From positions 682,001 to 746,000 of the forward strand of contig NZ_BMXQ01000001.1 in the NCBI RefSeq assembly GCF_014651835.1: a stretch of DNA of 64,000 bases. The letters are read 5' to 3'. Positions within the stretch are counted from its first letter, which is position 1, and every line of letters starts with the position of its first letter. The DNA comes from Pigmentiphaga litoralis (GTDB taxonomy: Bacteria > Pseudomonadota > Gammaproteobacteria > Burkholderiales > Burkholderiaceae_B). Made by a program: the position numbers and the translations under genes. The notes beneath the pieces were generated by a model. The model was not told the DNA's origin. It did no database searches and was given only the letters and a program-made list of their open reading frames with translations. Below, in pieces: positions 50,461-58,434 of the stretch.

Positions 50461-52022
50461 TCTCCTGGATGGCAGTCGGCAATGGCGGCGTAGACGCCGC
50501 CGCGGTGCAGGGCAGTCATGGCTCGGATCAGGCCCTGACGCACCTGCGGGATGGCGCCCCAGGCGGGGTCGAAGACCTCGGGCAAGCCCAGGAAGGCGTC
50601 GACCAGACGCCCTGGGTCGGTTGCCGCGGCGCCGCCAACCCGTCGCAACAGGGCCGACTGACGGTCCTGCAAGGGCAGCGGAAGGGGGCGGCCACGGTCC
50701 ACCAGTCCGGTCGCGCAGCGCATCCACGCAGCGATAGCCAACAGGGTACAGGGCGCCGGCCGGCCGTCGCGAAGATTGTCACCAAGTGACGCGAGTAGGC
50801 GGCCCGCCAGCTTGGTTGATCCGTCCCGGCCGACACCGTCCAGGCGGTGGGCAATGCCTGGGTTACGCCAGCGCACGATCAGCTGGCCGGCGTACGCGCG
50901 GATGTCGTGGTCGCTGGGGGGCAGGGTCGGCATCTGCTCGTCCAGCATGAAACGCAGCGCCAGCGCGCCGATGGGCGGATCGTTGACGGCCGCGGCGACC
51001 GTCTCATGGCCGGCCAGCAGGCCCAGATAGGCCACCACCAGGTGCCCGCCGTTGAGCAGCCGCAGTTTGGAGGCTTCCCAGGGCGCGACGTCGGGCACGA
51101 ATTCGGCGCCGGTCGCCTCCCAGCGCGGCCGCGGGCCGTCGAAGGTTTCGATCACCCATTGCCGAAACGGCTCCGCAGACACCGGCGCGGCATCGCACAG
51201 GCCGGTCGCCACCGCCACATCATGGCGATCGATGTCCGTAGTGACCGGGACAATGCGGTCGACCATGGTGCAGGGGAACTGCACGTGACGGGCGATCCAT
51301 TCCCCCAGGCTGTCGTCCTGCAGGCTGGCGAAGTCGACGCAGGCCTGCCGCAGGGCGTGGCCGTTGCCGGGCAGGTTGTCACACGAAAGGATCACCGGCG
51401 GCGCCAGTCCGCGCGCGCGGCGCAGCGCCAGGCATCGCACGAGTACGCCGATGGCTGTGCGGGGGCACGAACGGCGCAGGTCGTCCTGGATGTCAGGGTG
51501 CTGCGCATCGAGCCGCTGGCTTTGCGCATCGAGGCTGTATCCGCTCGCGGTCACGGTCAGGCTGACGATGCGGATGGCCGGATCGCGCAGGTACGCAAAC
51601 AGTTGCGCGGGCGCATCTGGCGCGTACACCAGGTCGCGCACCGTGCCGACCAGTTCGAGCGCGGTCCGGTCGGGCCCGCGTTCAAGCACGGTGTAGAGGC
51701 CGTCCTGTTGTTGCAGCGCGCGCAGGGTGCCCGGCGTGCGCAACGAGACGCCGACGATGCCCCACGACGGCGGGACCGGCGTTGCCGCCTCGGCCAGTTC
51801 AACCTCGATGGCCCGCTGCGTCAGGAGTGCCTGATGGGCACGGTGGAAGGCGCCGCACCCGATATGGACAATGCCGGGTCGCAGGTCACCCACCGAGAAC
51901 GTGGGCTGGGTGATGCTGGCCGGCACGTCGGGCAGCGTTGCCAGCGACAGCGGCGGCAGCCCCGTATGGGGGTCGCGGGTGGGCAGCCTCATCAAGAGGC
52001 TGGGGGATGTGAACGAAGTCAT
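50451..52022 (-). CDS. Mannitol dehydrogenase-family (long-chain polyol) dehydrogenase
   Basis: The 523-residue protein belongs to the long-chain polyol dehydrogenases. The N-terminal nucleotide-binding region is HIGCGAFHRAHQALLTQ, and the conserved catalytic K-x4-N-x2-H is SKLRLLNGGHLVVAYLG. SCDNLPGNG is the family's mid-domain signature. These enzymes oxidise mannitol, fructuronate or similar polyols with NAD+. It lies between a DUF707 gene and a HAD phosphatase in one leftward operon. Confidence 0.93.
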   Translation of the reverse strand: MTSFTSPSLLMRLPTRDPHTGLPPLSLATLPDVPASITQPTFSVGDLRPGIVHIGCGAFHRAHQALLTQRAIEVELAEAATPVPPSWGIVGVSLRTPGTLRALQQQDGLYTVLERGPDRTALELVGTVRDLVYAPDAPAQLFAYLRDPAIRIVSLTVTASGYSLDAQSQRLDAQHPDIQDDLRRSCPRTAIGVLVRCLALRRARGLAPPVILSCDNLPGNGHALRQACVDFASLQDDSLGEWIARHVQFPCTMVDRIVPVTTDIDRHDVAVATGLCDAAPVSAEPFRQWVIETFDGPRPRWEATGAEFVPDVAPWEASKLRLLNGGHLVVAYLGLLAGHETVAAAVNDPPIGALALRFMLDEQMPTLPPSDHDIRAYAGQLIVRWRNPGIAHRLDGVGRDGSTKLAGRLLASLGDNLRDGRPAPCTLLAIAAWMRCATGLVDRGRPLPLPLQDRQSALLRRVGGAAATDPGRLVDAFLGLPEVFDPAWGAIPQVRQGLIRAMTALHRGGVYAAIADCHPGECS

Positions 52023-52046
52023 GATCGGTCGTGCCGTCGTCCCGCG

Positions 52047-52913
52047 TCAGAAGGCCGCGCCGGACGCGGGCAGGCCGGCTACCGGGTAGTCGCGCGCAAC
52101 GATGGAGGGATACTGCGCCGCGACGATCCAGCGCACCAGCGACGGGCTGCCATCGAGCAGGTAGCGCCATCCATCGAGCAGTTTGACGGTCAGTTCGTCT
52201 TCAACCAGCCCAAGGGGTTGCAGATCGGGACCGAAGGCCGACCAGGTGGTGTGCACCTGACGACATTCATGCACATGCATGATCCGATCCGACTCGTCCA
52301 TTACGCGCTGTCCAAGCTCGGCGTCCCGGAATGCGCCGACGGGCCGCGTATGCAGCACGGGCGTGCCATCGATGATGCCGGTGTTGCGGTACTCCAGCAG
52401 CTTGGGCCACAAGGAATCGAGCCCCCAGCCCCAGCCTGTGGTGGTCAGGTCCAGCGTCGGCAGCAGCACGTCCAGCGCGCGGGTGCTGAAGCAGGGCACC
52501 ATGATCTCGACAAAGCCGGTCATGCGCGCAAAGGTGTTGCGGTTGCGCATCGTGGTGAAGTGCGCATAGTACGAAGCTTCATGCAGCGCGGGCGCGCACA
52601 GGTCGAACTTGAGCGCGGCCGCCGTTTCGAACATGCGCGTGATGGTGTCCTGGCTCGCGAAGATGTCGTCGTCGGGCAACCAGACGTAGTCGTAGTCGCG
52701 CCAGCCGGGCCAGGCGTTGAGCAGTTCGCGCAAGCCTGTCCACTTGGGTCCGACGATCACTTCACCCAACGTGGCTTGCGCCGCAGCGTGCGGCAGCAAG
52801 GCCTGGAAGGGACACAGGTAGAGGTCCCAGTTGCGGGTGGCGGGGTCGCCGAGCCAGGTGGGATGAAGCGAGTTCTGGCCGACGCGGGCGATGACAAGAT
52901 GACGGTGTTGCAT
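52047..52913 (-). CDS. DUF707-family glycosyltransferase-like protein
   Basis: The ATG at 52913 (MQHRHLVIARVGQNSLHP) gives 288 residues. The D-x-D-like motif VWLPDDDIFASQDTITRMF and the GWGWGLDSLWPKLL segment are those of DUF707, a nucleotide-diphospho-sugar transferase-like fold of unproven activity. It is the first gene of an operon with the polyol dehydrogenase and HAD phosphatase and has a sigma-54 promoter. Together they suggest handling of a sugar or sugar-derived surface component; this is inference. Confidence 0.82.
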   Translation of the reverse strand: MQHRHLVIARVGQNSLHPTWLGDPATRNWDLYLCPFQALLPHAAAQATLGEVIVGPKWTGLRELLNAWPGWRDYDYVWLPDDDIFASQDTITRMFETAAALKFDLCAPALHEASYYAHFTTMRNRNTFARMTGFVEIMVPCFSTRALDVLLPTLDLTTTGWGWGLDSLWPKLLEYRNTGIIDGTPVLHTRPVGAFRDAELGQRVMDESDRIMHVHECRQVHTTWSAFGPDLQPLGLVEDELTVKLLDGWRYLLDGSPSLVRWIVAAQYPSIVARDYPVAGLPASGAAF

Positions 52914-52997
52914 GAGTAGTGGAATCCCCTGGAACAGTAGAAGTCGCCGGCCTGCGGAGCGTTTTGGGCTTTTGCAGACACAGAGACCAGAAACTTC

Positions 52998-53011
52998 GCA
53001 ATGCCTGTGCC
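52998..53011 (-). promoter_or_regulatory. Sigma-54 promoter of the DUF707-polyol dehydrogenase-HAD operon
   Basis: On the minus strand GCGGCACAGGCATTGCG matches the RpoN consensus. Its core is identical to the promoter of the orphan oxidase gene at 31329-31342. Confidence 0.72.
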
Positions 53012-53025
53012 GCGGACTACTGCCG

Positions 53026-53039
53026 GGCATGCGCGTTGC
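53026..53039 (+). promoter_or_regulatory. Sigma-54 promoter of the host-attachment-type gene
   Basis: CGGGCATGCGCGTTGCT has GG-N10-GC with TTGCT, ending 34 nt before the ATG. It is back-to-back with the promoter at 52998-53011, only 14 bp apart. Confidence 0.64.
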
Positions 53040-53073
53040 TGCGACGCAGGCGTATGTTCACCAGGAGAAAACG

Positions 53074-53565
53074 ATGAAGACAATCTGGGTAGTCGTGGCC
53101 GACGAGGCCATTGCGCGGATCTTGTGCATGCCTCAGAAAGGCGGCCAGCTCGAACCGGTCGAAGAGTTGACCGATCCCACGGCGCACGCGTCCGGGTCTG
53201 ACTTGCGGCGGGATGCCTATGGGCGCCGGTCGGGTAGCGCAACGCATCAGTCGCGGCAGAACACGCCCCATCGACTGCAGGCGGTATCGAGCGTGACGTC
53301 GTCGGCAGGCGAAGCGGAGCAGCATCTGGAAGCCGAACAGTTTGCGGGCCATCTGGCCGAGCATTTGAACAAGGCGTTCCAGCAGAAGCGCTTTGAAGAA
53401 CTGCGCATCGCCGCGGCCCCGCGCTTTCTGGGCGTGCTGCGCAAGGCGCTGTCGCCGCAGGTGTCGGGCGTGGTCACCAATGAACTGAACAAGGACCTGG
53501 TGCACGCGCAGAACGACGAACTGACGCAACGCTTCTTTGCCGACGCATCGGGCGCAGGCGCCTGA
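53074..53565 (+). CDS. Host attachment protein family (PF10116-like)
   Basis: The ATG at 53074 follows AGGAGA and gives 163 residues. The family pattern is clear: WVVVADEAIARILCM at the N-terminus, then FAGHLAEHLNKAFQQKRFEE, and RIAAAPRFLGVLRKALSPQV near the C-terminus. The family name comes from plant-attachment studies in Agrobacterium. The predicted fold resembles release-factor-like domains, and its activity is unknown. It has a sigma-54 promoter and faces away from the DUF707 operon. Confidence 0.88.
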   Translation: MKTIWVVVADEAIARILCMPQKGGQLEPVEELTDPTAHASGSDLRRDAYGRRSGSATHQSRQNTPHRLQAVSSVTSSAGEAEQHLEAEQFAGHLAEHLNKAFQQKRFEELRIAAAPRFLGVLRKALSPQVSGVVTNELNKDLVHAQNDELTQRFFADASGAGA

Positions 53566-53604
53566 CCTGTTTTAACGCTGCCTGGCCCTTAGCCGCGGCA
53601 GCCG

Positions 53605-55185
53605 TCACGGCCTGCCGCGGCTACCCCCACGCGTGCCGGTGCGCCGGCGAAAGAACAGCCGCCGAGCCAGTTGCTGGACCGGCCGGTGCACCATCACGCG
53701 ACGGCGCCGCGGCAGCTTCGCCAGACCCTGCGAGATCCGTTCGAACGGAAAGACGCCGCCCAGCACGCCGCCGATAGAGGACAGGTGATTGACGGTGCGC
53801 AGCGCTTCGAGTCCCAGTTCCTGGATCACCCGGCGTTCGCTGTATTCGTCACCTTCCTGGATGCGCGACAGGGCGTGCATCACATAGATGCCCAGCATCG
53901 CCGAGAGCGCAAACAGGAATTCCCAATGCGCAAAGCGCACGACCGATACGTCGCTCGTGCCCGCCAGGGATACCCATCGCACGATCACCGACAGCTCATT
54001 CGCCGAGAACGCCTGCGCCAGCGCGCCGCCCGCAATCGGCGCAACGCCGCCCGCCGCTGCCGATACCAGTCCGATGGCAGCCAGATAGGCCGTGCCCTGA
54101 TCCCGTGGCGCGAGCTTCAGGCCCAGGTTGCCGGTCGCCAGACCGATGCCCCCCGACGCCGCCCCCATGACCACATGCAGCAGGCAGATCAAGGTGAGCT
54201 GCACGTCGTAGCGTGCGCTCATGTCGCTGAACACCAGACCAAGCGTGCACAGGAAATACGTTGGCAGGGCAACGGCCAGAATCGCCTTGTTGGACAGCCG
54301 GTCCGACAGGCGGCCCCAGATATACAGCGTCAGCGCATTGGCCAGCTGGCTGGCCACCCACAGCGCGGTGACGGTGGTCAATCCATACCCCAGCTGCTGG
54401 ATCAGGTAGACCGTCAGGAAGGGCGCTGCAAGGTTGGTCGCCAGGTTCCATGCGCCCAATACGGTCAGCAAGCGGCGAAAATTCGGGTCATGAAACGGAC
54501 GGCGCAGCATCGCGATCAGCGACCCGGGCGTGCCGTGATCGGGCATGCGCGGCTCGGGCGTGCGTGCCAGGAAATAGCAACTGGCATAGCCGGCCAGTGC
54601 GGCACCGACAAATGCCAGCGCGTACGCAACCCGCGCATCGCCCAGCGGCGGATGGTCCACGAGCAATCCCACGCCCAGCGTGCCGGCGCAGGCCAGCACA
54701 CTGGCGACGATCAACCGCTTCGCGAAGAAGGCGCCCAGGCCTTCTGCGGGCAACAGCTGGTGGAACCAGGAATTGATCGCGCACGCCGCCATCGACCCGA
54801 GCAACGAGATGCCGAGCTGGAAGGCAACCAGGACGGCAAGCCGGGGCCATTGCACCGGCAGGAAAGGCAGCAGGGCGAGCAACATGATCAAGGATCTGGC
54901 GACCATCAACAAGGGCACGCCGATACGCTTGCGTTCGCGCAGCCGCTCGGTCAGGAGGATGGCGGGCAGCTGCGCTGCCTGGGCCAGGAAGGGGATCGCC
55001 GCCAGAAGTCCGATGGTGAGCGGGCCCGCGCCCAGGGACAGCGCAAACGCCACCAGGACCACACCGCCTGACAGCGCGCCCGTGACGCTGGCCCATGCGG
55101 CGTCCTGCACCAGGGCGCGCTTGCCGTCTGCCAGTTGCGCTGCGTCGACCGCGGACTGGGGCCGGAGCGTGACACGGGCCGTCAT
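53605..55185 (-). CDS. MFS transporter with Arg-rich C-terminal tail
   Basis: This 526-residue protein has about twelve membrane helices (WASVTGALSGGVVLVAFALS near the start, GAWNLATNLAAPFLTVYLIQ in the middle) with the MFS loop LWVASQLANALTLYIWGRLS. The last 100 residues are cytoplasmic and end in a run of arginines (LAKLPRRRRVMVHR). The substrate is unknown. It is the last gene of a leftward operon with an ABC exporter and a glycoside hydrolase, 13 bp after the ABC gene. Confidence 0.85.
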   Translation of the reverse strand: MTARVTLRPQSAVDAAQLADGKRALVQDAAWASVTGALSGGVVLVAFALSLGAGPLTIGLLAAIPFLAQAAQLPAILLTERLRERKRIGVPLLMVARSLIMLLALLPFLPVQWPRLAVLVAFQLGISLLGSMAACAINSWFHQLLPAEGLGAFFAKRLIVASVLACAGTLGVGLLVDHPPLGDARVAYALAFVGAALAGYASCYFLARTPEPRMPDHGTPGSLIAMLRRPFHDPNFRRLLTVLGAWNLATNLAAPFLTVYLIQQLGYGLTTVTALWVASQLANALTLYIWGRLSDRLSNKAILAVALPTYFLCTLGLVFSDMSARYDVQLTLICLLHVVMGAASGGIGLATGNLGLKLAPRDQGTAYLAAIGLVSAAAGGVAPIAGGALAQAFSANELSVIVRWVSLAGTSDVSVVRFAHWEFLFALSAMLGIYVMHALSRIQEGDEYSERRVIQELGLEALRTVNHLSSIGGVLGGVFPFERISQGLAKLPRRRRVMVHRPVQQLARRLFFRRRTGTRGGSRGRP

Positions 55186-55198
55186 GGCTGCGTCGCCG

Positions 55199-57073
55199 TC
55201 AGGCCGCGCGAGGCGAAGGTTCTGGCAAGACGTCAGGCATCACGTCAGGGCGCGCCGCGATGGGCGCTGACGCGGCTGCCTCCGCGGCGATCTCGGGCAC
55301 GGGCGGGCAATCGCCCTCGATCGTCTGCAAGGCCCACAGCTGGCTGAACATGCCCCCGGCATTGCGCAATTCTTCAAGCGTGCCGTCTTCGATCACGTGG
55401 CCGTCGGCCAGCACGACAATCCGGTCGTAGCGCGACAAGGTAGACAGCCGGTGCGCGGCTGCAACCACCGTGCGGTCCTTCATCAGGTCGATCAGTGCAC
55501 TGTTGATCAGCGCTTCGGACTGGCTGTCGAGGGCGGAGGTGGCTTCGTCCAGCAGCAGGATGGGTGCGTCCTTGAGCAGCGCGCGTGCAATGCCGATCCG
55601 TTGACGCTGCCCGCCCGACAGCGACGCGCCGCGTTCGCCGACGATGGTCTTGTAGCCATGCTTGAGCGCGCGGATGAATTCATCGCAATGCGTTTTTTTG
55701 GCGCAGGCAATGACTTCTTCCTTGGTGGCGTCGGGGCGGCCATAGCGGATGTTTTCGAGCACGCTGCGGCGGAACAGGCTGATGTCTTGGGGAACCACGC
55801 CGATGGCCTGGCGCAGGCTGTCGCGCGACATCTCGTTGATCCGCTCGCCGTCGATCAGAATGCACCCGCCGCCCACGTCGTCCACCCGCTGCAGCAAGGA
55901 CAACAACGTGGATTTACCCGCGCCGGACGGCCCGACGATGCCGACCTTCTGGCCGGCCGGTATCGTCAGGCTCAGGTTGTTGAACACCTGCCGGCCGTCG
56001 GCGTACGCATAGTTGACGTTGCGAAGTTCAATGGTGCCGCGGGCGATGGGCTTGTCCGACAGTTCAGGCAGATCGGGCTGGTCGTGCGGCTGGGCCACCA
56101 CGTTCAGCATCTCGGCAATCACGCCGAATTGCTGTGCCGTGCCGACCAGGGCAAGGGCCAGGTCGCGCGACCCATGAAGGATCCGGAATGCCAGTGCACT
56201 GATGACCACCACGTCGCCCGCCGTCACGGTGCCGGCCTGCCAGGACCGCAGCGCCCACGTCAGCATGGTGCCGGCCATAATCCACAGGCAGATGTCATGC
56301 AGCACGCGCGCCTTTTCCAGGTACATCCAGCTGCGGCGCTGCGCACGGGCTTCGACACCCAGTTCCTTCTGCAATCTTTCGGTTTCGCGGTGCCGGGCCG
56401 AGAAGGCCTGCACGACCCAGATGTTGGACACCGCATCGACGATCTCGCCGCCGACACGCGACGCCTGTTCACCGAACTCCTGGTGCAGTACACGACCGCG
56501 GCTGCCGAAGGTAAAAATGACGCCCGCCACCAGGGCAACGAACCCGGTCAGCGCCGCCGCCATCCGCCAGTCGATCGTCAACAGCACCACTACGGCGCCA
56601 AGAAAATCGACGCAGGGCGGGACAATGTTCCACGTCAGGGTGCCCAGAATGGAGCCGGACGCCTGCGAGGTGGACGTGATGCGGTTGCCCAGTGCCCCCG
56701 ACAGATGCTGCCGGAAGTACTTCATCGAGTGGCCGGTCAGGTGCTTGAACAGGTCCACCCGCATGTCGACGCATGACGCGATGATGGTGCGGCAGCCCAG
56801 CCAGCCGCTCAGCCGCCACAGGATGCTTTCGACCCCGATCAGCGTCAGGAACAGGAACAGCGGATGCCAGACGTCGGCGGCCTGGCGGTCCGTCGCGGAC
56901 ATGGCATCGACGATCAATTTCATGCCGTACTGGACGGCGACCGCGCACGAGCCGGCGGCCACGACCAGGGCGCCCAGCGTCAGGAAGCTTGCCCGCCGCG
57001 CCTTGACGTAGGTCATAAGGAAGGCGGCGGGGGTCTGCGCAAGCTGGACCTGCGCAATGCTTGAGTCGGACAT
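55199..57073 (-). CDS. ABC exporter half-transporter (fused permease and ATPase, MsbA/MDR type)
   Basis: The 624-residue protein has six membrane helices in its first 330 residues and a nucleotide-binding domain after residue 355. Walker A is VGPSGAGKSTLL, the signature is GASLSGGQRQRIGIARALL, Walker B is ILLLDEATSALDSQSE, and the H-loop is VAAAHRLSTL. As a half-transporter it works as a homodimer exporting lipids, drugs or glycans. It sits between a glycoside-hydrolase-like gene and an MFS gene in one operon. Confidence 0.94.
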   Translation of the reverse strand: MSDSSIAQVQLAQTPAAFLMTYVKARRASFLTLGALVVAAGSCAVAVQYGMKLIVDAMSATDRQAADVWHPLFLFLTLIGVESILWRLSGWLGCRTIIASCVDMRVDLFKHLTGHSMKYFRQHLSGALGNRITSTSQASGSILGTLTWNIVPPCVDFLGAVVVLLTIDWRMAAALTGFVALVAGVIFTFGSRGRVLHQEFGEQASRVGGEIVDAVSNIWVVQAFSARHRETERLQKELGVEARAQRRSWMYLEKARVLHDICLWIMAGTMLTWALRSWQAGTVTAGDVVVISALAFRILHGSRDLALALVGTAQQFGVIAEMLNVVAQPHDQPDLPELSDKPIARGTIELRNVNYAYADGRQVFNNLSLTIPAGQKVGIVGPSGAGKSTLLSLLQRVDDVGGGCILIDGERINEMSRDSLRQAIGVVPQDISLFRRSVLENIRYGRPDATKEEVIACAKKTHCDEFIRALKHGYKTIVGERGASLSGGQRQRIGIARALLKDAPILLLDEATSALDSQSEALINSALIDLMKDRTVVAAAHRLSTLSRYDRIVVLADGHVIEDGTLEELRNAGGMFSQLWALQTIEGDCPPVPEIAAEAAASAPIAARPDVMPDVLPEPSPRAA

Positions 57074-57090
57074 GAGTTTTCCTGGTGAAC

Positions 57091-58242
57091 TCAGTAGGTG
57101 CCTGCCGCGTCGGCGCGGCGTCGAAGGGCCGGGTCGGCAAGATCGGCAAAGCGGGCCCGCTGCACGGCAAGTTCATGCGCCAGCGGGAAGTCGAGCGGCC
57201 GCAGGAAAGACGGGTCCGGCGCGCCAAAGAGCCCGGTCGGGCAATGACGGTCGTCGAACCATCCCGGGTAGTCGGTGATGGGGTACAGGCAGATGCCTTC
57301 GATCTCGACGCCGGCCTGCATAGCGGCCATCACCTCGTCGCACACATACCGCAGCCACGGCGCGCGGGCATCGCCCTCGGCGCCGGTTTCGGCCACCAGC
57401 ACCGGACGGGCGTACCTTGCATGAACACCCGCCAGCAGCTCACGCATCGGGCGGTAGTAAGGCTGCCCTTGCCAGATCGTGCCTTCGTGCAGCGACCATT
57501 GGTTGTGCGGGTAATAGTTGACGCCGACAACATCCAGGAAGTCGGGGCGGCCGCCCAGTTCCGGGCAGACCCGTCCGGCCAGCATGTCCCAGGCTTCGAA
57601 TTGCGCCAGCGTCGCCGCTTCGGCCAGTGGGCGTTCCGCCGGGTCTAGCGCTGTTACGTGGACCATGGGATCGACGGCCACGAATCTTGCGCGGCCATCG
57701 ACCGTACGAATGGCGTCCATGGCCGCGATGGCGGCGCGCACCAGCTGGCGCTTGAGCTCGCCCCCGCGCTCGGTTGCGGCCGGACCGAAGAGACCCATGT
57801 CACCGCCTGCCCAGGACCAGTAGGAAATTTCGTTGACGGGGCAAAACCACGGCACGTCACCCGTTTCATCACGGATGACCGCGGCAGCGGCAGCGGCAAA
57901 GCGCGCGAAACGTTGAGGAAAAACCGGGCTGAAGGGATCGATGTGGGTGGGGTAACCGTAATGGCACAGATCCCAGATCACCTGGGTGCCCTGCAAGCGT
58001 GCCGCTTGCAACTGCGGCAACAGACTGGACCAGTCGTATTCGCCAGGCCGTGGCTCGATCAGGTGCCACCGCAGTCCGTCACGGACGGTTCTTAGCCCAT
58101 GCCGCGCGGCGGCGTCATAGTCGGCCAGGGGGTGACGGGCGTGGCCGGTGGTCTCGAGCAGGTCGAGCCCTCCACCTTCCGGTAGACGATGCGTCGAACA
58201 CTCGAATCCGCCCTGGAAAAAGCTCCGGAACAGGGATCTCAA
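57091..58242 (-). CDS. Glycoside hydrolase, clan GH-A (GH1-like)
   Basis: This 383-residue (beta/alpha)8 enzyme has the two catalytic glutamates of clan GH-A: the acid/base in WFCPVNEISYWSW (about residue 138) and the nucleophile in PVLVAETGAEGDA (about residue 287). It also has the characteristic RWHLIEPRPGEYDWS start and GVNYYPHNQWSL. It has no signal peptide, so the substrate is probably a cytoplasmic glycoside. It is first in an operon with ABC and MFS transporters. It is shorter than typical GH1 enzymes (about 450), so the subfamily is uncertain. Confidence 0.85.
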   Translation of the reverse strand: MRSLFRSFFQGGFECSTHRLPEGGGLDLLETTGHARHPLADYDAAARHGLRTVRDGLRWHLIEPRPGEYDWSSLLPQLQAARLQGTQVIWDLCHYGYPTHIDPFSPVFPQRFARFAAAAAAVIRDETGDVPWFCPVNEISYWSWAGGDMGLFGPAATERGGELKRQLVRAAIAAMDAIRTVDGRARFVAVDPMVHVTALDPAERPLAEAATLAQFEAWDMLAGRVCPELGGRPDFLDVVGVNYYPHNQWSLHEGTIWQGQPYYRPMRELLAGVHARYARPVLVAETGAEGDARAPWLRYVCDEVMAAMQAGVEIEGICLYPITDYPGWFDDRHCPTGLFGAPDPSFLRPLDFPLAHELAVQRARFADLADPALRRRADAAGTY

Positions 58243-58278
58243 GGGTCGCTCCTGAAAAAGACAGACTCAGGGCGCAGC

Positions 58279-58292
58279 GCAATCGATGTTCC
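58279..58292 (-). promoter_or_regulatory. Sigma-54 promoter of the glycoside hydrolase-ABC-MFS operon
   Basis: On the minus strand CGGGAACATCGATTGCG has the exact GG-N10-GC spacing with TTGC, ending 36 nt before the ATG at 58242. Confidence 0.65.
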
Positions 58293-58434
58293 CGGTGGGG
58301 TAGGTCAGGGCGGACGGGATGGCTTGCAGGTGGCATGCCGTTCCCCGCGCCTTACTCGTGCACGCCACGGCTGACCATGGCTTGCAAGTCGCCACCGTGC
58401 TTGCTCATCTGACACTGTCCGGCCGGCGCAGGCG

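Noticed and set aside
50847-52919. 690-codon plus-strand frame
   Set aside because: It is antisense to the polyol dehydrogenase and DUF707 genes, which have clear family motifs; the frame is an artefact of high GC at third positions.
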